A DNA stretch of 12,352 nt, taken from contig CAZRFE010000077.1 of the NCBI GenBank assembly GCA_964599565.1, positions 1 through 12,352 of the forward strand. The letters run 5' to 3'. This document shows, piece after piece, positions 7,159 through 12,352 of this stretch. The notes under the pieces were generated by a model. That model was not told the origin of the DNA and made no database searches. It saw only the letters and a program-made list of their open reading frames with translations. Position 1 is the stretch's first letter; each line of letters opens with the position of its first letter. The position numbers and the translations under genes were made by a program. Source of the stretch: JAJUFS01 sp964599565 (GTDB lineage: Bacteria > Pseudomonadota > Gammaproteobacteria > Natronospirales > JAJUFS01).

Positions 7159-7752
7159 ATGAGCGCCGTCATTAGAAATGTATGCGTGTTCTGCGGCTCC
7201 AGTGCGGGCAACGACGCGCGTTACGCCAACGCCGCGCGCGAACTCGGCGCGCTGCTTGTCGCGCGCGGGTACGGGCTGGTGTACGGCGGCGGGCGCGTCG
7301 GGTTGATGGGCGAGATCGCGGGTGCCGTGCTTGATGCAGGCGGCGAAGCCGTCGGCATCATTCCCGCGGCGCTGCTTCGGCGCGAGGTCGGCCACGGCGC
7401 ACTGACGCGGCTTGAAGTCGTCGAGTCCATGCACGAGCGCAAGGCGCGCATGGCGGAGCTCGCGGATGCGTTCATCGCGATGCCCGGCGGTTTCGGCACG
7501 TTCGAGGAGTGGTTCGAGATCATCACCTGGGGTCAGCTTGGCATTCATGCGCGCCCCTGCGCGCTGCTGAATGTCGCGGGCTACTTCGATCCGCTGCTGA
7601 ACCTCGTCGAGCGCGCGGTCGGCGAAGGCTTCATCCGCACCGAGCACCGGGAGCTGTTCACGGTCGCATCCACACCGGCGGACGTGCTTGATCGCATCGC
7701 GAACGCAAGCCCCGCACCGCGCGAGCAATGGCTGACGCGCCGCGAGTCATGA
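7159..7752 (+). CDS. LOG family protein (nucleoside 5'-monophosphate phosphoribohydrolase, TIGR00730)
   Basis: A 197-residue Rossmann-fold protein with the family signatures: FCGSSAGND (11-19), VYGGGRVGLMG (41-51), MHERK (91-95) and PGGFGTFEE (109-117), the last two forming the catalytic and nucleotide-binding site. Family members cleave the N-glycosidic bond of AMP or cytokinin riboside monophosphates, releasing the base and ribose 5-phosphate; in many bacteria the physiological role is unclear and they are often labelled lysine-decarboxylase-like by mistake. ATG 7159 was chosen because the protein then begins just before the first strand (NVCVFCGSS); an upstream in-frame extension overlaps the exporter gene and has no support. 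The stop overlaps a possible start (7749) of the coiled-coil gene. Confidence 0.92.
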   Translation: MSAVIRNVCVFCGSSAGNDARYANAARELGALLVARGYGLVYGGGRVGLMGEIAGAVLDAGGEAVGIIPAALLRREVGHGALTRLEVVESMHERKARMAELADAFIAMPGGFGTFEEWFEIITWGQLGIHARPCALLNVAGYFDPLLNLVERAVGEGFIRTEHRELFTVASTPADVLDRIANASPAPREQWLTRRES

Positions 7753-7763
7753 TCTTCGCCAAC

Positions 7764-7768
7764 GGAGG
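7764..7768 (+). promoter_or_regulatory. Ribosome binding site GGAGG of the coiled-coil gene
   Basis: GGAGG lies four bases before ATG 7773, slightly close. It falls inside the reading frame if the gene started at 7749, which is why 7773 is preferred. Confidence 0.5.
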
Positions 7769-7772
7769 CAAC

Positions 7773-7991
7773 ATGCGCGAAGCGGAAAGAGAGAGAAAGG
7801 AACTGTTGAAGGAACGGGAAGAGATCTACCAGCGTCTCGATGAAATCCGCGAGGAACTCCAGCAGCCGCTGGACAACGATCTCGACGAGCAGCCGGCGGA
7901 ACTGCAGAACCGGCAGAACCTGATCGAGATCCAGCGCAGGACGCGGCAGCGGCTTGCGCAGATCGACGACGTGCTCGGCCGGCTGCATTGA
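7773..7991 (+). CDS. Small coiled-coil protein resembling DksA/TraR without the zinc finger
   Basis: A 72-residue, highly charged helical protein. ATG 7773 follows GGAGG (7764-7768) with a four-base gap; in-frame ATG 7749 (ATGA overlap with the LOG gene, 80 residues) is the alternative. Residues 1-31 and 43-72 look like two antiparallel helices joined by an acidic turn (PLDNDLDEQPAE, 32-43). The pattern EQxxELxN...L...LxQIxxxLxRL resembles short proteobacterial DksA/TraR proteins just before their four-cysteine zinc finger, but this protein ends there and contains no cysteine. Translation of the DNA after the stop in the other forward frames shows no CxxC pair, so it is not an obvious frameshift remnant. 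If real, it could be an RNA-polymerase-secondary-channel effector or simply a generic coiled coil; this is inference. Confidence 0.72.
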   Translation: MREAERERKELLKEREEIYQRLDEIREELQQPLDNDLDEQPAELQNRQNLIEIQRRTRQRLAQIDDVLGRLH

Positions 7992-8028
7992 TCGTTCCGC
8001 CACAGGTTCCCGTCCCGTCAGCATTTAT

Positions 8029-8037
8029 TGTTATGCT
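8029..8037 (+). promoter_or_regulatory. Extended -10 promoter TGTTATGCT before the acetyltransferase gene
   Basis: TGT followed by TATGCT (four of six consensus bases) lies 31 bases before the ATG at 8069, with no good -35. It overlaps an in-frame upstream extension of the acetyltransferase frame, which supports the shorter start. Confidence 0.4.
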
Positions 8038-8068
8038 CGGCCGTCGAGACCGACGACCGGAGTACCGC

Positions 8069-8590
8069 ATGGAATCCGCGCGCCTTGTGTTCAGACCCTT
8101 CGCCGATGAAGACACCGACGCGCTGCATGCGCTGTGGACGGACCCTGACGTGCGCCGCTATCTCTGGGACAACCGCAGTCTCAGCCGCGAAGACACCGCC
8201 GCCATCATTGCCGAAAGCATGCGCCTGCACGCCGATGAATCGGCGGGACTGTGGGCGGTCGAGCAGCGCGGTTCGCGGGAAATCATCGGCTTCGGGGGTT
8301 ACTGGTATTTCGGTGAGCCGGCGCAGTTGCAGATACTGTTCGGGCTGCGTCCCGAACACTGGGGCATGGGCCTTGCGACGGAACTCGCCAGCTGCCTCAT
8401 CCACTACGGTTTCGGAACGTTGCAACTCGCTCGCGTGACCGGCGCCACCGATCGCGCGAACGTTTCCTCGCAACGGGTCATGGAAAAGGCCGGCATGCGG
8501 TTCGTCGAACGCGTGCGCAACCGCGCCAGCGACCTGATGTACTACGCCATCGACCGTCCGGAGCCGGAAGCTTCCGCGCGCGATCACTGA
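8069..8590 (+). CDS. GNAT family N-acetyltransferase, RimJ/RimL-like
   Basis: A 173-residue GNAT protein of the Acetyltransf_3 type. It opens with SARLVFRPFADED (residues 3-15, strand 1 and the residues preceding helix 1), has the acetyl-CoA binding segment LRPEHWGMGLATELASCLI (93-111, equivalent to the Q/RxxGxG/A motif), and ends with NVSSQRVMEKAGMRF (131-145), typical of enzymes that acetylate ribosomal protein N-termini or small amines. The substrate is unknown. ATG 8069 has GGAG (8059-8062) six bases upstream and matches the start seen in relatives; an open extension upstream to 7988 overlaps the previous gene and the promoter. The next gene starts 13 bases after its stop, probably in the same operon. 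Confidence 0.9.
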   Translation: MESARLVFRPFADEDTDALHALWTDPDVRRYLWDNRSLSREDTAAIIAESMRLHADESAGLWAVEQRGSREIIGFGGYWYFGEPAQLQILFGLRPEHWGMGLATELASCLIHYGFGTLQLARVTGATDRANVSSQRVMEKAGMRFVERVRNRASDLMYYAIDRPEPEASARDH

Positions 8591-8603
8591 CCGGAGACTC
8601 CAC

Positions 8604-8786
8604 ATGATCGGTGAAATGGGAGGCTTTATCGGCCTGCTCGTCCTCATCGCGGACATCTGGGCGATCGTCAACATCATCAAATCGAATGCAACAGCCGGCA
8701 TGAAGATCGTCTGGGTGCTGGTCGTCATCTTCCTGCCCGTCGTCGGCTTCATCGCCTGGCTCATCTTCGGACCGAAGAGCGGCTAG
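8604..8786 (+). CDS. Small two-helix membrane protein, PLDc_N-like
   Basis: A 60-residue protein with two predicted membrane helices (about 6-25 and 34-55) separated by a short loop (NIIKSNATAGMK). The pattern DIWAIVNIIKSN...KIVWVLVVIFLPVVGFIAWLIFGPK matches the phospholipase D-nuclease N-terminal domain (PLDc_N), which in cardiolipin synthases precedes the catalytic domains but is also common as a free-standing small protein of unknown role. GGAG at 8593-8596 lies seven bases before the ATG. It follows the acetyltransferase closely and probably shares its transcript. No catalytic HKD motif is present. Confidence 0.85.
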   Translation: MIGEMGGFIGLLVLIADIWAIVNIIKSNATAGMKIVWVLVVIFLPVVGFIAWLIFGPKSG

Positions 8787-8812
8787 CGCGCAGTACCGAC
8801 GCTCGCGTCCGG

Positions 8813-8832
8813 CGGCGCTACACTGTGCGCCG
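8813..8832. promoter_or_regulatory. rlmJ -10 hexamer TACACT framed by an inverted repeat
   Basis: CGGCGC (8813-8818) and GCGCCG (8827-8832) flank an eight-base centre that contains the -10-like hexamer TACACT (8819-8824). A site centred on the -10 would suit a repressor, or the repeat could be a weak hairpin ending the upstream transcript, although no T run follows. Confidence 0.3.
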
Positions 8833-8863
8833 TCGCGCGGCGGTTGGAGCGTCCGCGCCCGCC

Positions 8864-8868
8864 GGAGG
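8864..8868 (+). promoter_or_regulatory. Ribosome binding site GGAGG supporting the GTG start of rlmJ
   Basis: GGAGG ends eleven bases before GTG 8880, a little long but usable. The upstream in-frame TTG at 8844 would put this site inside the gene. Confidence 0.55.
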
Positions 8869-8879
8869 TTCGACCGCTC

Positions 8880-9710
8880 GTGCTCAGCTATCGCCACGCC
8901 TTTCATGCCGGCAACTTCGCCGACGTGCACAAGCACGTCGCGTGGATGCACGGCATTCTCGCCCTGCAAAGGAAACCCGCGCCGTTTCGCCTGCTCGATG
9001 CCTACGCCGGCGCAGGCAGTTACGACCTGCATGATGCAGCCGCGCAGAAGACGCGCGAATGGCAGGCGGGCGTCGAGCGCCTGCTTGCCGCCGGCGATCC
9101 GCCACCGGCCCTGCAGCCGTACCTTGATGTCCTGCGCGCGCTGAACCCGCACGGTCTTGCCGTCTATCCTGGATCGCCCGCGCTCGCGGCATCGTTGCTT
9201 CGCGAACAGGACCGGCTCGTCTGCCTCGAGCTGCATCCCGCCGACTTTCCCGCGCTGAAGAAACGGTTCGCGGACGATGCGCGCATCGCCGTGCACCGGC
9301 GCGACGCGCGCGAGGGATTGCCGGCGCTCGTGCCGCCCGCCGAGAAGCGCGGCCTCGTGCTCATCGATCCGCCCTACGAGCAGGCGTCGGAATACGCGGA
9401 CATTCCCGAGGTCATCCGCAAGGCGTGGAAACGCTGGCCGACGGGCAGCTACCTGCTGTGGTATCCGCTGCTGGCCGGCAGTCCGCACGCGCCCATGCTC
9501 GATGCGCTCGCGACCGGCGACATCCGCCGCTTGCTCGTCAGCGAACTGATGCTGTTTCCGCAGGCGCCCGGCCTGCGCGGCTCGGGACTTGCCTGGATCA
9601 ACCCGCCCTGGCAGGCGGACGCGGCGCTGCGGGCGGCCGGCGCGTGGCTGAGGCTGCGTCTCGGCGATGCGGACGCCACCGATGCCATGGCCTGGCGCGT
9701 GCCGGAATAG
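8880..9710 (+). CDS. rlmJ: 23S rRNA (adenine(2030)-N(6))-methyltransferase RlmJ
   Basis: A 276-residue SAM-dependent methyltransferase that modifies A2030 of 23S rRNA, close to the 280 residues of the E. coli enzyme. With the GTG start the protein begins MLSYRHAFHAGNFADVHKH, matching the E. coli N-terminus (LSYRHSFHAGNHADVLKH); a longer frame begins at a TTG and adds unrelated residues. The SAM-binding loop is YAGAGSYDL (42-50), YPGSP is at 96-100, LELHPADFP at 116-124, and the catalytic motif DPPYE at 163-167, followed by LWYP (193-196) and INPPW (240-244). It has its own probable promoter and is monocistronic or nearly so. All expected blocks are present in order, so the call is firm. Confidence 0.95.
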   Translation: MLSYRHAFHAGNFADVHKHVAWMHGILALQRKPAPFRLLDAYAGAGSYDLHDAAAQKTREWQAGVERLLAAGDPPPALQPYLDVLRALNPHGLAVYPGSPALAASLLREQDRLVCLELHPADFPALKKRFADDARIAVHRRDAREGLPALVPPAEKRGLVLIDPPYEQASEYADIPEVIRKAWKRWPTGSYLLWYPLLAGSPHAPMLDALATGDIRRLLVSELMLFPQAPGLRGSGLAWINPPWQADAALRAAGAWLRLRLGDADATDAMAWRVPE

Positions 9711-9745
9711 CTGCGTGCGCACACGTTCATGCGAAACCCGTCATC

Positions 9746-9754
9746 TGCCATAAT
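9746..9754 (+). promoter_or_regulatory. Extended -10 promoter TGCCATAAT
   Basis: TGC followed by CATAAT (five of six consensus bases) lies 36 bases after the rlmJ stop and would serve the small gene at 9849, giving a leader of about 90 bases. The -35 region (TTCATG) is poor. Confidence 0.5.
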
Positions 9755-9848
9755 TCGCCGCCTGTCGGGATGGGCAGCGCGGGAGTTGTCCGCGAATCCG
9801 GAACGACAATAATGAGTGTCGGCAGCACGGACAGCGAATGTCTGGAAC

Positions 9849-10142
9849 ATGGTGAATTACATCTACAACGAAGACGGCGACGCGGTGGGGTTCTGGGAAG
9901 ACAATCTTGTCTTCGCCCTCAACGGCCGTCCCGTTGCGCAGCTCAACGGGCCGAGCGTGCATCGCCTGACCGGTGAATACGCCGGCGAGCTTTATGAAGA
10001 CATGATCGTCGATCGCTACTTCGAGGATATCGGACGCATTCCGCCGTGCATGGTGCGGCGCGCGGAAGCCGCGAAGAACCCGGGCAACCGCGGCGCGACG
10101 TCGTACGGTTTTCCCGACGTGTTCGAAACCCTGCTCGACTGA
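9849..10142 (+). CDS. Small 4-fold beta-flower-like protein
   Basis: A 97-residue protein rich in short beta repeats: YNEDGDAVGF, VFALNGRPVAQLNG, VHRLTGEYAGEL, ending NPGNRGATSYGFPDVFETLL. This follows the pattern I know as the 4-fold beta-flower protein, in which each blade carries a strand and a glycine turn (G-x-x-V/I-x-x-L-x-G). The function is unknown. Start: ATG 9849 fits the beginning of relatives (M-x-x-IYN), though the purine-rich site before it is poor; GTG 9852 or an in-frame GTG at 9816 are alternatives. The segment between the last repeat and NPGNRG (RIPPCMVRRAEAAK) differs from the glycine-asparagine-proline run remembered in relatives. It faces the minus-strand metallopeptidase gene tail to tail. 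Confidence 0.78.
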   Translation: MVNYIYNEDGDAVGFWEDNLVFALNGRPVAQLNGPSVHRLTGEYAGELYEDMIVDRYFEDIGRIPPCMVRRAEAAKNPGNRGATSYGFPDVFETLLD

Positions 10143-10147
10143 TACTG

Positions 10148-10165
10148 CGGCCGCGTCAGCGGCCG
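10148..10165. terminator. GC-rich hairpin between convergent genes, weak bidirectional terminator
   Basis: Seven-base-pair stem CGGCCGC / GCGGCCG with loop GTCA sits between the beta-flower gene and the minus-strand metallopeptidase gene, and the loop carries part of the latter's stop codon. No proper T run follows on either strand, so termination by it is uncertain. Confidence 0.35.
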
Positions 10166-10887
10166 TCCTTCATTGCCGCTTCAAGCGACGCGCCGCCCCG
10201 GATGCGTTCCAGCGTCCGGTAAAGCCGGCCCGGACCTTCGCCGTCGAGCCATCGCGCGACCTCCACCTTCGCCGCCGAATAGTTCCGCGTCAGCTGCTCG
10301 CTGCGCACGCCGAAGAACTGGTCGTGCGTGACGAGGCCGCGCACGGCAGCGGCGCTGTCCCGATCATGCGCGTGCAGCGTGTAGGCGGAACGGGAATCCA
10401 CCTGCATCGCCACGCCTTCATCGAACCACACCGGAATCGCCGTTCGCCGGCGCATGAAGCCCACGCGCGCGAACAGTTCCGCGTGCATCAGTTCATGCGC
10501 GATCACATCGACGTTCCTTCCCTTCACGCCGATGACGGTGCATGCATGCGCGGGCGAAAAGTGCGTACTGCCCGTGTCGCCGAGTGCACTCAGCGCAAAT
10601 GCTTCGCTGTCCTTGAGAAAGATCACCGCAGGGTGCGCGCGCGGCGCGCCGAATGCCGCAGTGATGCGCGCGGTCGCCGCACCATGGAGCGCGATGAGCG
10701 CGGGACGTTCGGCGGCGGGTATTCCCGCTTGCACGAGCACGTCGCCCGCAAGCGGTTCGAAAGGGCCGAACCTGACGACGCTGCACGCCGCGGCGCCGGG
10801 GAAGAGCAGGATGAAGGCTGCGATCGCCGCGCACGGCAGCGCGGCGAGTGCCGCGACCAGGCAGCGCGCGCGCAGGAACTTCTTCAC
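10156..10887 (-). CDS. Exported zinc metallopeptidase-like protein (HExxH, peptidase MA-like)
   Basis: A 243-residue protein whose N-terminus (basic KKFLRAR, then hydrophobic residues 10-35) is a signal peptide or membrane anchor, so the rest lies in the periplasm. The zinc motif HELMH (131-135) and a downstream glutamate in VWFDEGVA (Glu157) form a gluzincin-type site with His131, His135 and Glu157 as zinc ligands and Glu132 as the catalytic base; the WFDEG block is typical of peptidase MA-like proteins. Substrate unknown. The start is GTG at 10887-10885, overlapping the pepQ stop by four bases (GTGA), with no strong ribosome site, so translation probably depends on pepQ. A slightly different frame start cannot be excluded. 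Confidence 0.85.
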   Translation of the reverse strand: MKKFLRARCLVAALAALPCAAIAAFILLFPGAAACSVVRFGPFEPLAGDVLVQAGIPAAERPALIALHGAATARITAAFGAPRAHPAVIFLKDSEAFALSALGDTGSTHFSPAHACTVIGVKGRNVDVIAHELMHAELFARVGFMRRRTAIPVWFDEGVAMQVDSRSAYTLHAHDRDSAAAVRGLVTHDQFFGVRSEQLTRNYSAAKVEVARWLDGEGPGRLYRTLERIRGGASLEAAMKDGR

Positions 10888-12212
10888 CGGATGGCGTCAA
10901 ACGCCGGTCGCGTCAGGTTCTCGTGGCCGTCCTTCGTCACGCGCACGTTGTCCTCGATGCGCACACCGCCGTAGGGGCGGAATGCATCCACGCGCTGCCA
11001 GTTCACCATCCGGCCCGCGTCGCTCGCCCGCAGTTCCTTCAGCAGTGAATCGATGAAATAAAGACCAGGCTCCACGGTGAACACCTGATCCGTATCCACG
11101 CGGCGCGTGAGGCGCAGGAACGGCTGGCCCTCCGGCTGCGGGATCGGCGTGCCTTTCTCATCGGAAATCTTGCCGCCGACATCGTGCACCTGCGCACCGA
11201 GGTAATGACCGATGCCGTGCGGGTAGAACGCGCGCGTCACGCCGGTTGCAACGAGCGATTCCGCGCTGCCGCTCGCGATGCCGAAATCGCCGAGCATTTC
11301 ACCGACGTTTGCATGCGCGAGCATGTGCAGGTCCGCGTATTCCATGCCCGGCTTCACGGCATCGCACATCGTGCGTTGCGCGGCGTCCATGCGATCGACG
11401 AGCTCCTGGAACTCATCGTTCTTCGCGCTGTAGGTGCGCGTGATGTCCGAGGCGTAACCCTTGAACGTGCAGCCTGCATCAAGCAGGAACGAACGCACGG
11501 CCGCAGGTTTCTCGCGCGATGGGTGCCCGTGATGCAGCACCGCCGCGTGTTCGTTCAGCGCGACGATGTTGCCGTAGGGAAGCTCCGCTTCCGTGTGCCG
11601 GCAGGCGGCGAGATAGGCGAGATGGATTTCGTATTCCGATGCGCCGTCGCGGAACAGGCGTTCGGCCGCAACATGCGCGCGCGCACCGAGCCGGTTCGCT
11701 TCGCGAATGCATTCCACTTCGTATTCCGTCTTCCATGCCACCTGGTAGTGCAGGTGATGGAGCAGCGCTTCCGGGTTGACGTTCCGGACGCCGCGATTCG
11801 CGAACGCCGGTTCGGGTTCGCCAATGAATGCCGCGCGTTCGAGTTTTGCCGGCAGCAGCGCCAGTGCTTCCTCGATGCCGCTGACGGCGGTGATCTCGAA
11901 GTGCGATGTCCAGTAGTCATCCGGCACCGGTTGCGTGCTGTGCCAGTAATCCACCGGGGAATGGAACGCGAGCTTCGGCTTCTCGCCCGGCGTGTAGACG
12001 ATCAGGCATTGCGGGTTGTTGTCGATCGGCACCCAGCGCTTGAAGTGCGGATTCACCTTGAACGGCAGCGCGTAGTCGTCGAGGAACGCGTAATGCAGGC
12101 TGCCGCCGTAGATCAGCAGATGGTCGAAGCCGTTCGCGGCGAGCGCTTCGTCCGCGCGTTCGCGCAGGATGGAAATGTGCTGTGCAAAAAGCCGTGCAAG
12201 ATCCGCTGTCAT
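10884..12212 (-). CDS. pepQ: Xaa-Pro dipeptidase PepQ (prolidase, M24 family)
   Basis: A 442-residue cytoplasmic two-metal prolidase, nearly the length of E. coli PepQ (443). It splits dipeptides with C-terminal proline; E. coli PepQ also attacks organophosphate triesters. The N-terminal domain runs to about residue 160 and contains FKVNPHFKRWVPI (51-63). The C-terminal pita-bread domain carries all five metal ligands: Asp245 and Asp256 (LLDAGCTFKGYASDITRTY), His336 (HGIGHYLG), Glu381 (TVEPGLYF) and Glu420 (VRIEDNVRV). The start ATG is preceded by a GGGA-like site and a good promoter 34 bases away. It is the first gene of a minus-strand unit, overlapping the metallopeptidase-like gene by GTGA. 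Confidence 0.96.
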   Translation of the reverse strand: MTADLARLFAQHISILRERADEALAANGFDHLLIYGGSLHYAFLDDYALPFKVNPHFKRWVPIDNNPQCLIVYTPGEKPKLAFHSPVDYWHSTQPVPDDYWTSHFEITAVSGIEEALALLPAKLERAAFIGEPEPAFANRGVRNVNPEALLHHLHYQVAWKTEYEVECIREANRLGARAHVAAERLFRDGASEYEIHLAYLAACRHTEAELPYGNIVALNEHAAVLHHGHPSREKPAAVRSFLLDAGCTFKGYASDITRTYSAKNDEFQELVDRMDAAQRTMCDAVKPGMEYADLHMLAHANVGEMLGDFGIASGSAESLVATGVTRAFYPHGIGHYLGAQVHDVGGKISDEKGTPIPQPEGQPFLRLTRRVDTDQVFTVEPGLYFIDSLLKELRASDAGRMVNWQRVDAFRPYGGVRIEDNVRVTKDGHENLTRPAFDAIR

Positions 12213-12245
12213 GACGTTCCCGTTGTGCGTGAATCGAAGGCGGGC

Positions 12246-12274
12246 AGCATAACGCCGCAGATGATGATGGGCAA
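12246..12274 (-). promoter_or_regulatory. Sigma-70 promoter of pepQ (TTGCCC-N17-TATGCT)
   Basis: Read on the minus strand, TTGCCC (12274-12269), a 17-base spacer and TATGCT (12251-12246) have exact sigma-70 spacing and four of six matches in each hexamer. The -10 lies 33 bases before the pepQ ATG. Confidence 0.55.
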
Positions 12275-12328
12275 AAAGCGAACAGCGATGATCCGGCAGT
12301 TGAAAAGCAGCGCGCCGCCGGAGAGTAT

Positions 12329-12352
12329 GTGCGGGCCGCGATCGTCTCGACG
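12329..12352 (+). CDS. Possible 5' end of a divergent gene (partial)
   Basis: GTG 12329 is preceded by GGAG (12320-12323) at a five-base distance and reads (M)RAAIVST to the window edge. This resembles the N-terminus of many acetyl-CoA acyltransferases (thiolases), but eight residues cannot prove it. In E. coli the fad beta-oxidation genes lie divergently beside pepQ, which makes the idea reasonable. ATG 12327 in another frame is an alternative start. The rest of 12213-12328 holds the pepQ promoter and nothing else I can name. Confidence 0.28.

Noticed and set aside
7989..8060. Frameshifted zinc finger after the DksA-like gene
   Set aside because: The forward frame that could continue it (AGCIDRSATG...) has no CxxC pairs, so no remnant is visible.
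8478..9722. 414-residue minus-strand open frame opposite rlmJ and the small membrane protein
   Set aside because: rlmJ motifs on the plus strand are unmistakable; the antisense frame crosses three genes and shows no domain.
10324..11056. Overlapping plus-strand frames opposite the metallopeptidase and pepQ genes
   Set aside because: The minus strand carries HELMH and the pepQ metal ligands; the plus-strand frames are Arg/Ala rich shadows.
12213..12352. Upstream extension of pepQ or a minus-strand gene ending at the pepQ start
   Set aside because: All minus frames are open here by chance in GC-rich DNA, but PepQ homologues start near this ATG and a well-formed promoter occupies the region.
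1..12352. CRISPR arrays, insertion sequences, tRNA or rRNA genes, phage genes, toxin-antitoxin pairs
   Set aside because: No direct-repeat array, transposase, terminal repeats, cloverleaf or rRNA-like sequence was seen on reading both strands.

Overview
The window looks like chromosomal DNA of a fairly high-GC proteobacterium, most likely a gammaproteobacterium of the Xanthomonadales/Steroidobacterales/Nevskiales type. Supporting this are a PepQ-type Xaa-Pro dipeptidase of about 440 residues, an RlmJ 23S rRNA methyltransferase, an exported amidohydrolase pair of a kind I associate with such bacteria, and an ECF sigma factor coupled to a short membrane protein that begins with a DLKKAWQ motif. 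I see no insertion sequence, phage gene, CRISPR array, tRNA or rRNA. The order of lineage is inference; no search was run.

Layout, left to right. (1) 1-158: probable 3' tail of an upstream gene, then a leader. (2) 174-2558 (+): large secreted lipoprotein of unknown function with duplicated beta-rich modules, closed by a strong terminator. (3) 2750-5412 (+): translationally coupled pair of exported amidohydrolases. The first is a lipoprotein that keeps the metal-binding residues; the second is a periplasmic paralogue that has lost them. A strong terminator follows. (4) 5559-6748 (+): ECF sigma factor overlapping a four-helix membrane protein, its candidate anti-sigma partner. (5) 6831-7991 (+): SugE/Gdx-type small exporter, LOG-family nucleotide phosphoribohydrolase, and a small coiled-coil protein resembling DksA/TraR without its zinc finger. 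(6) 8069-8786 (+): GNAT acetyltransferase and a 60-residue PLDc_N-type membrane protein. (7) 8880-9710 (+): RlmJ. (8) 9849-10142 (+): small 4-fold beta-flower-like protein. (9) Minus strand, 12212 down to 10156: pepQ followed by an exported zinc-metallopeptidase-like protein, joined by a GTGA overlap. (10) 12213-12352: promoter of pepQ and possibly the first codons of a divergent gene.

The parts most worth following up are the enzyme/pseudoenzyme amidohydrolase couple, the zinc-finger-less DksA-like protein, the sigma/membrane-protein pair whose partner lacks the zinc anti-sigma motif, and the pepQ/metallopeptidase couple. Several genes are preceded by extended -10 (TGn) elements, and two of these overlap or sit inside inverted repeats that could be operators. 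No gene-free stretch exceeds 300 bases.
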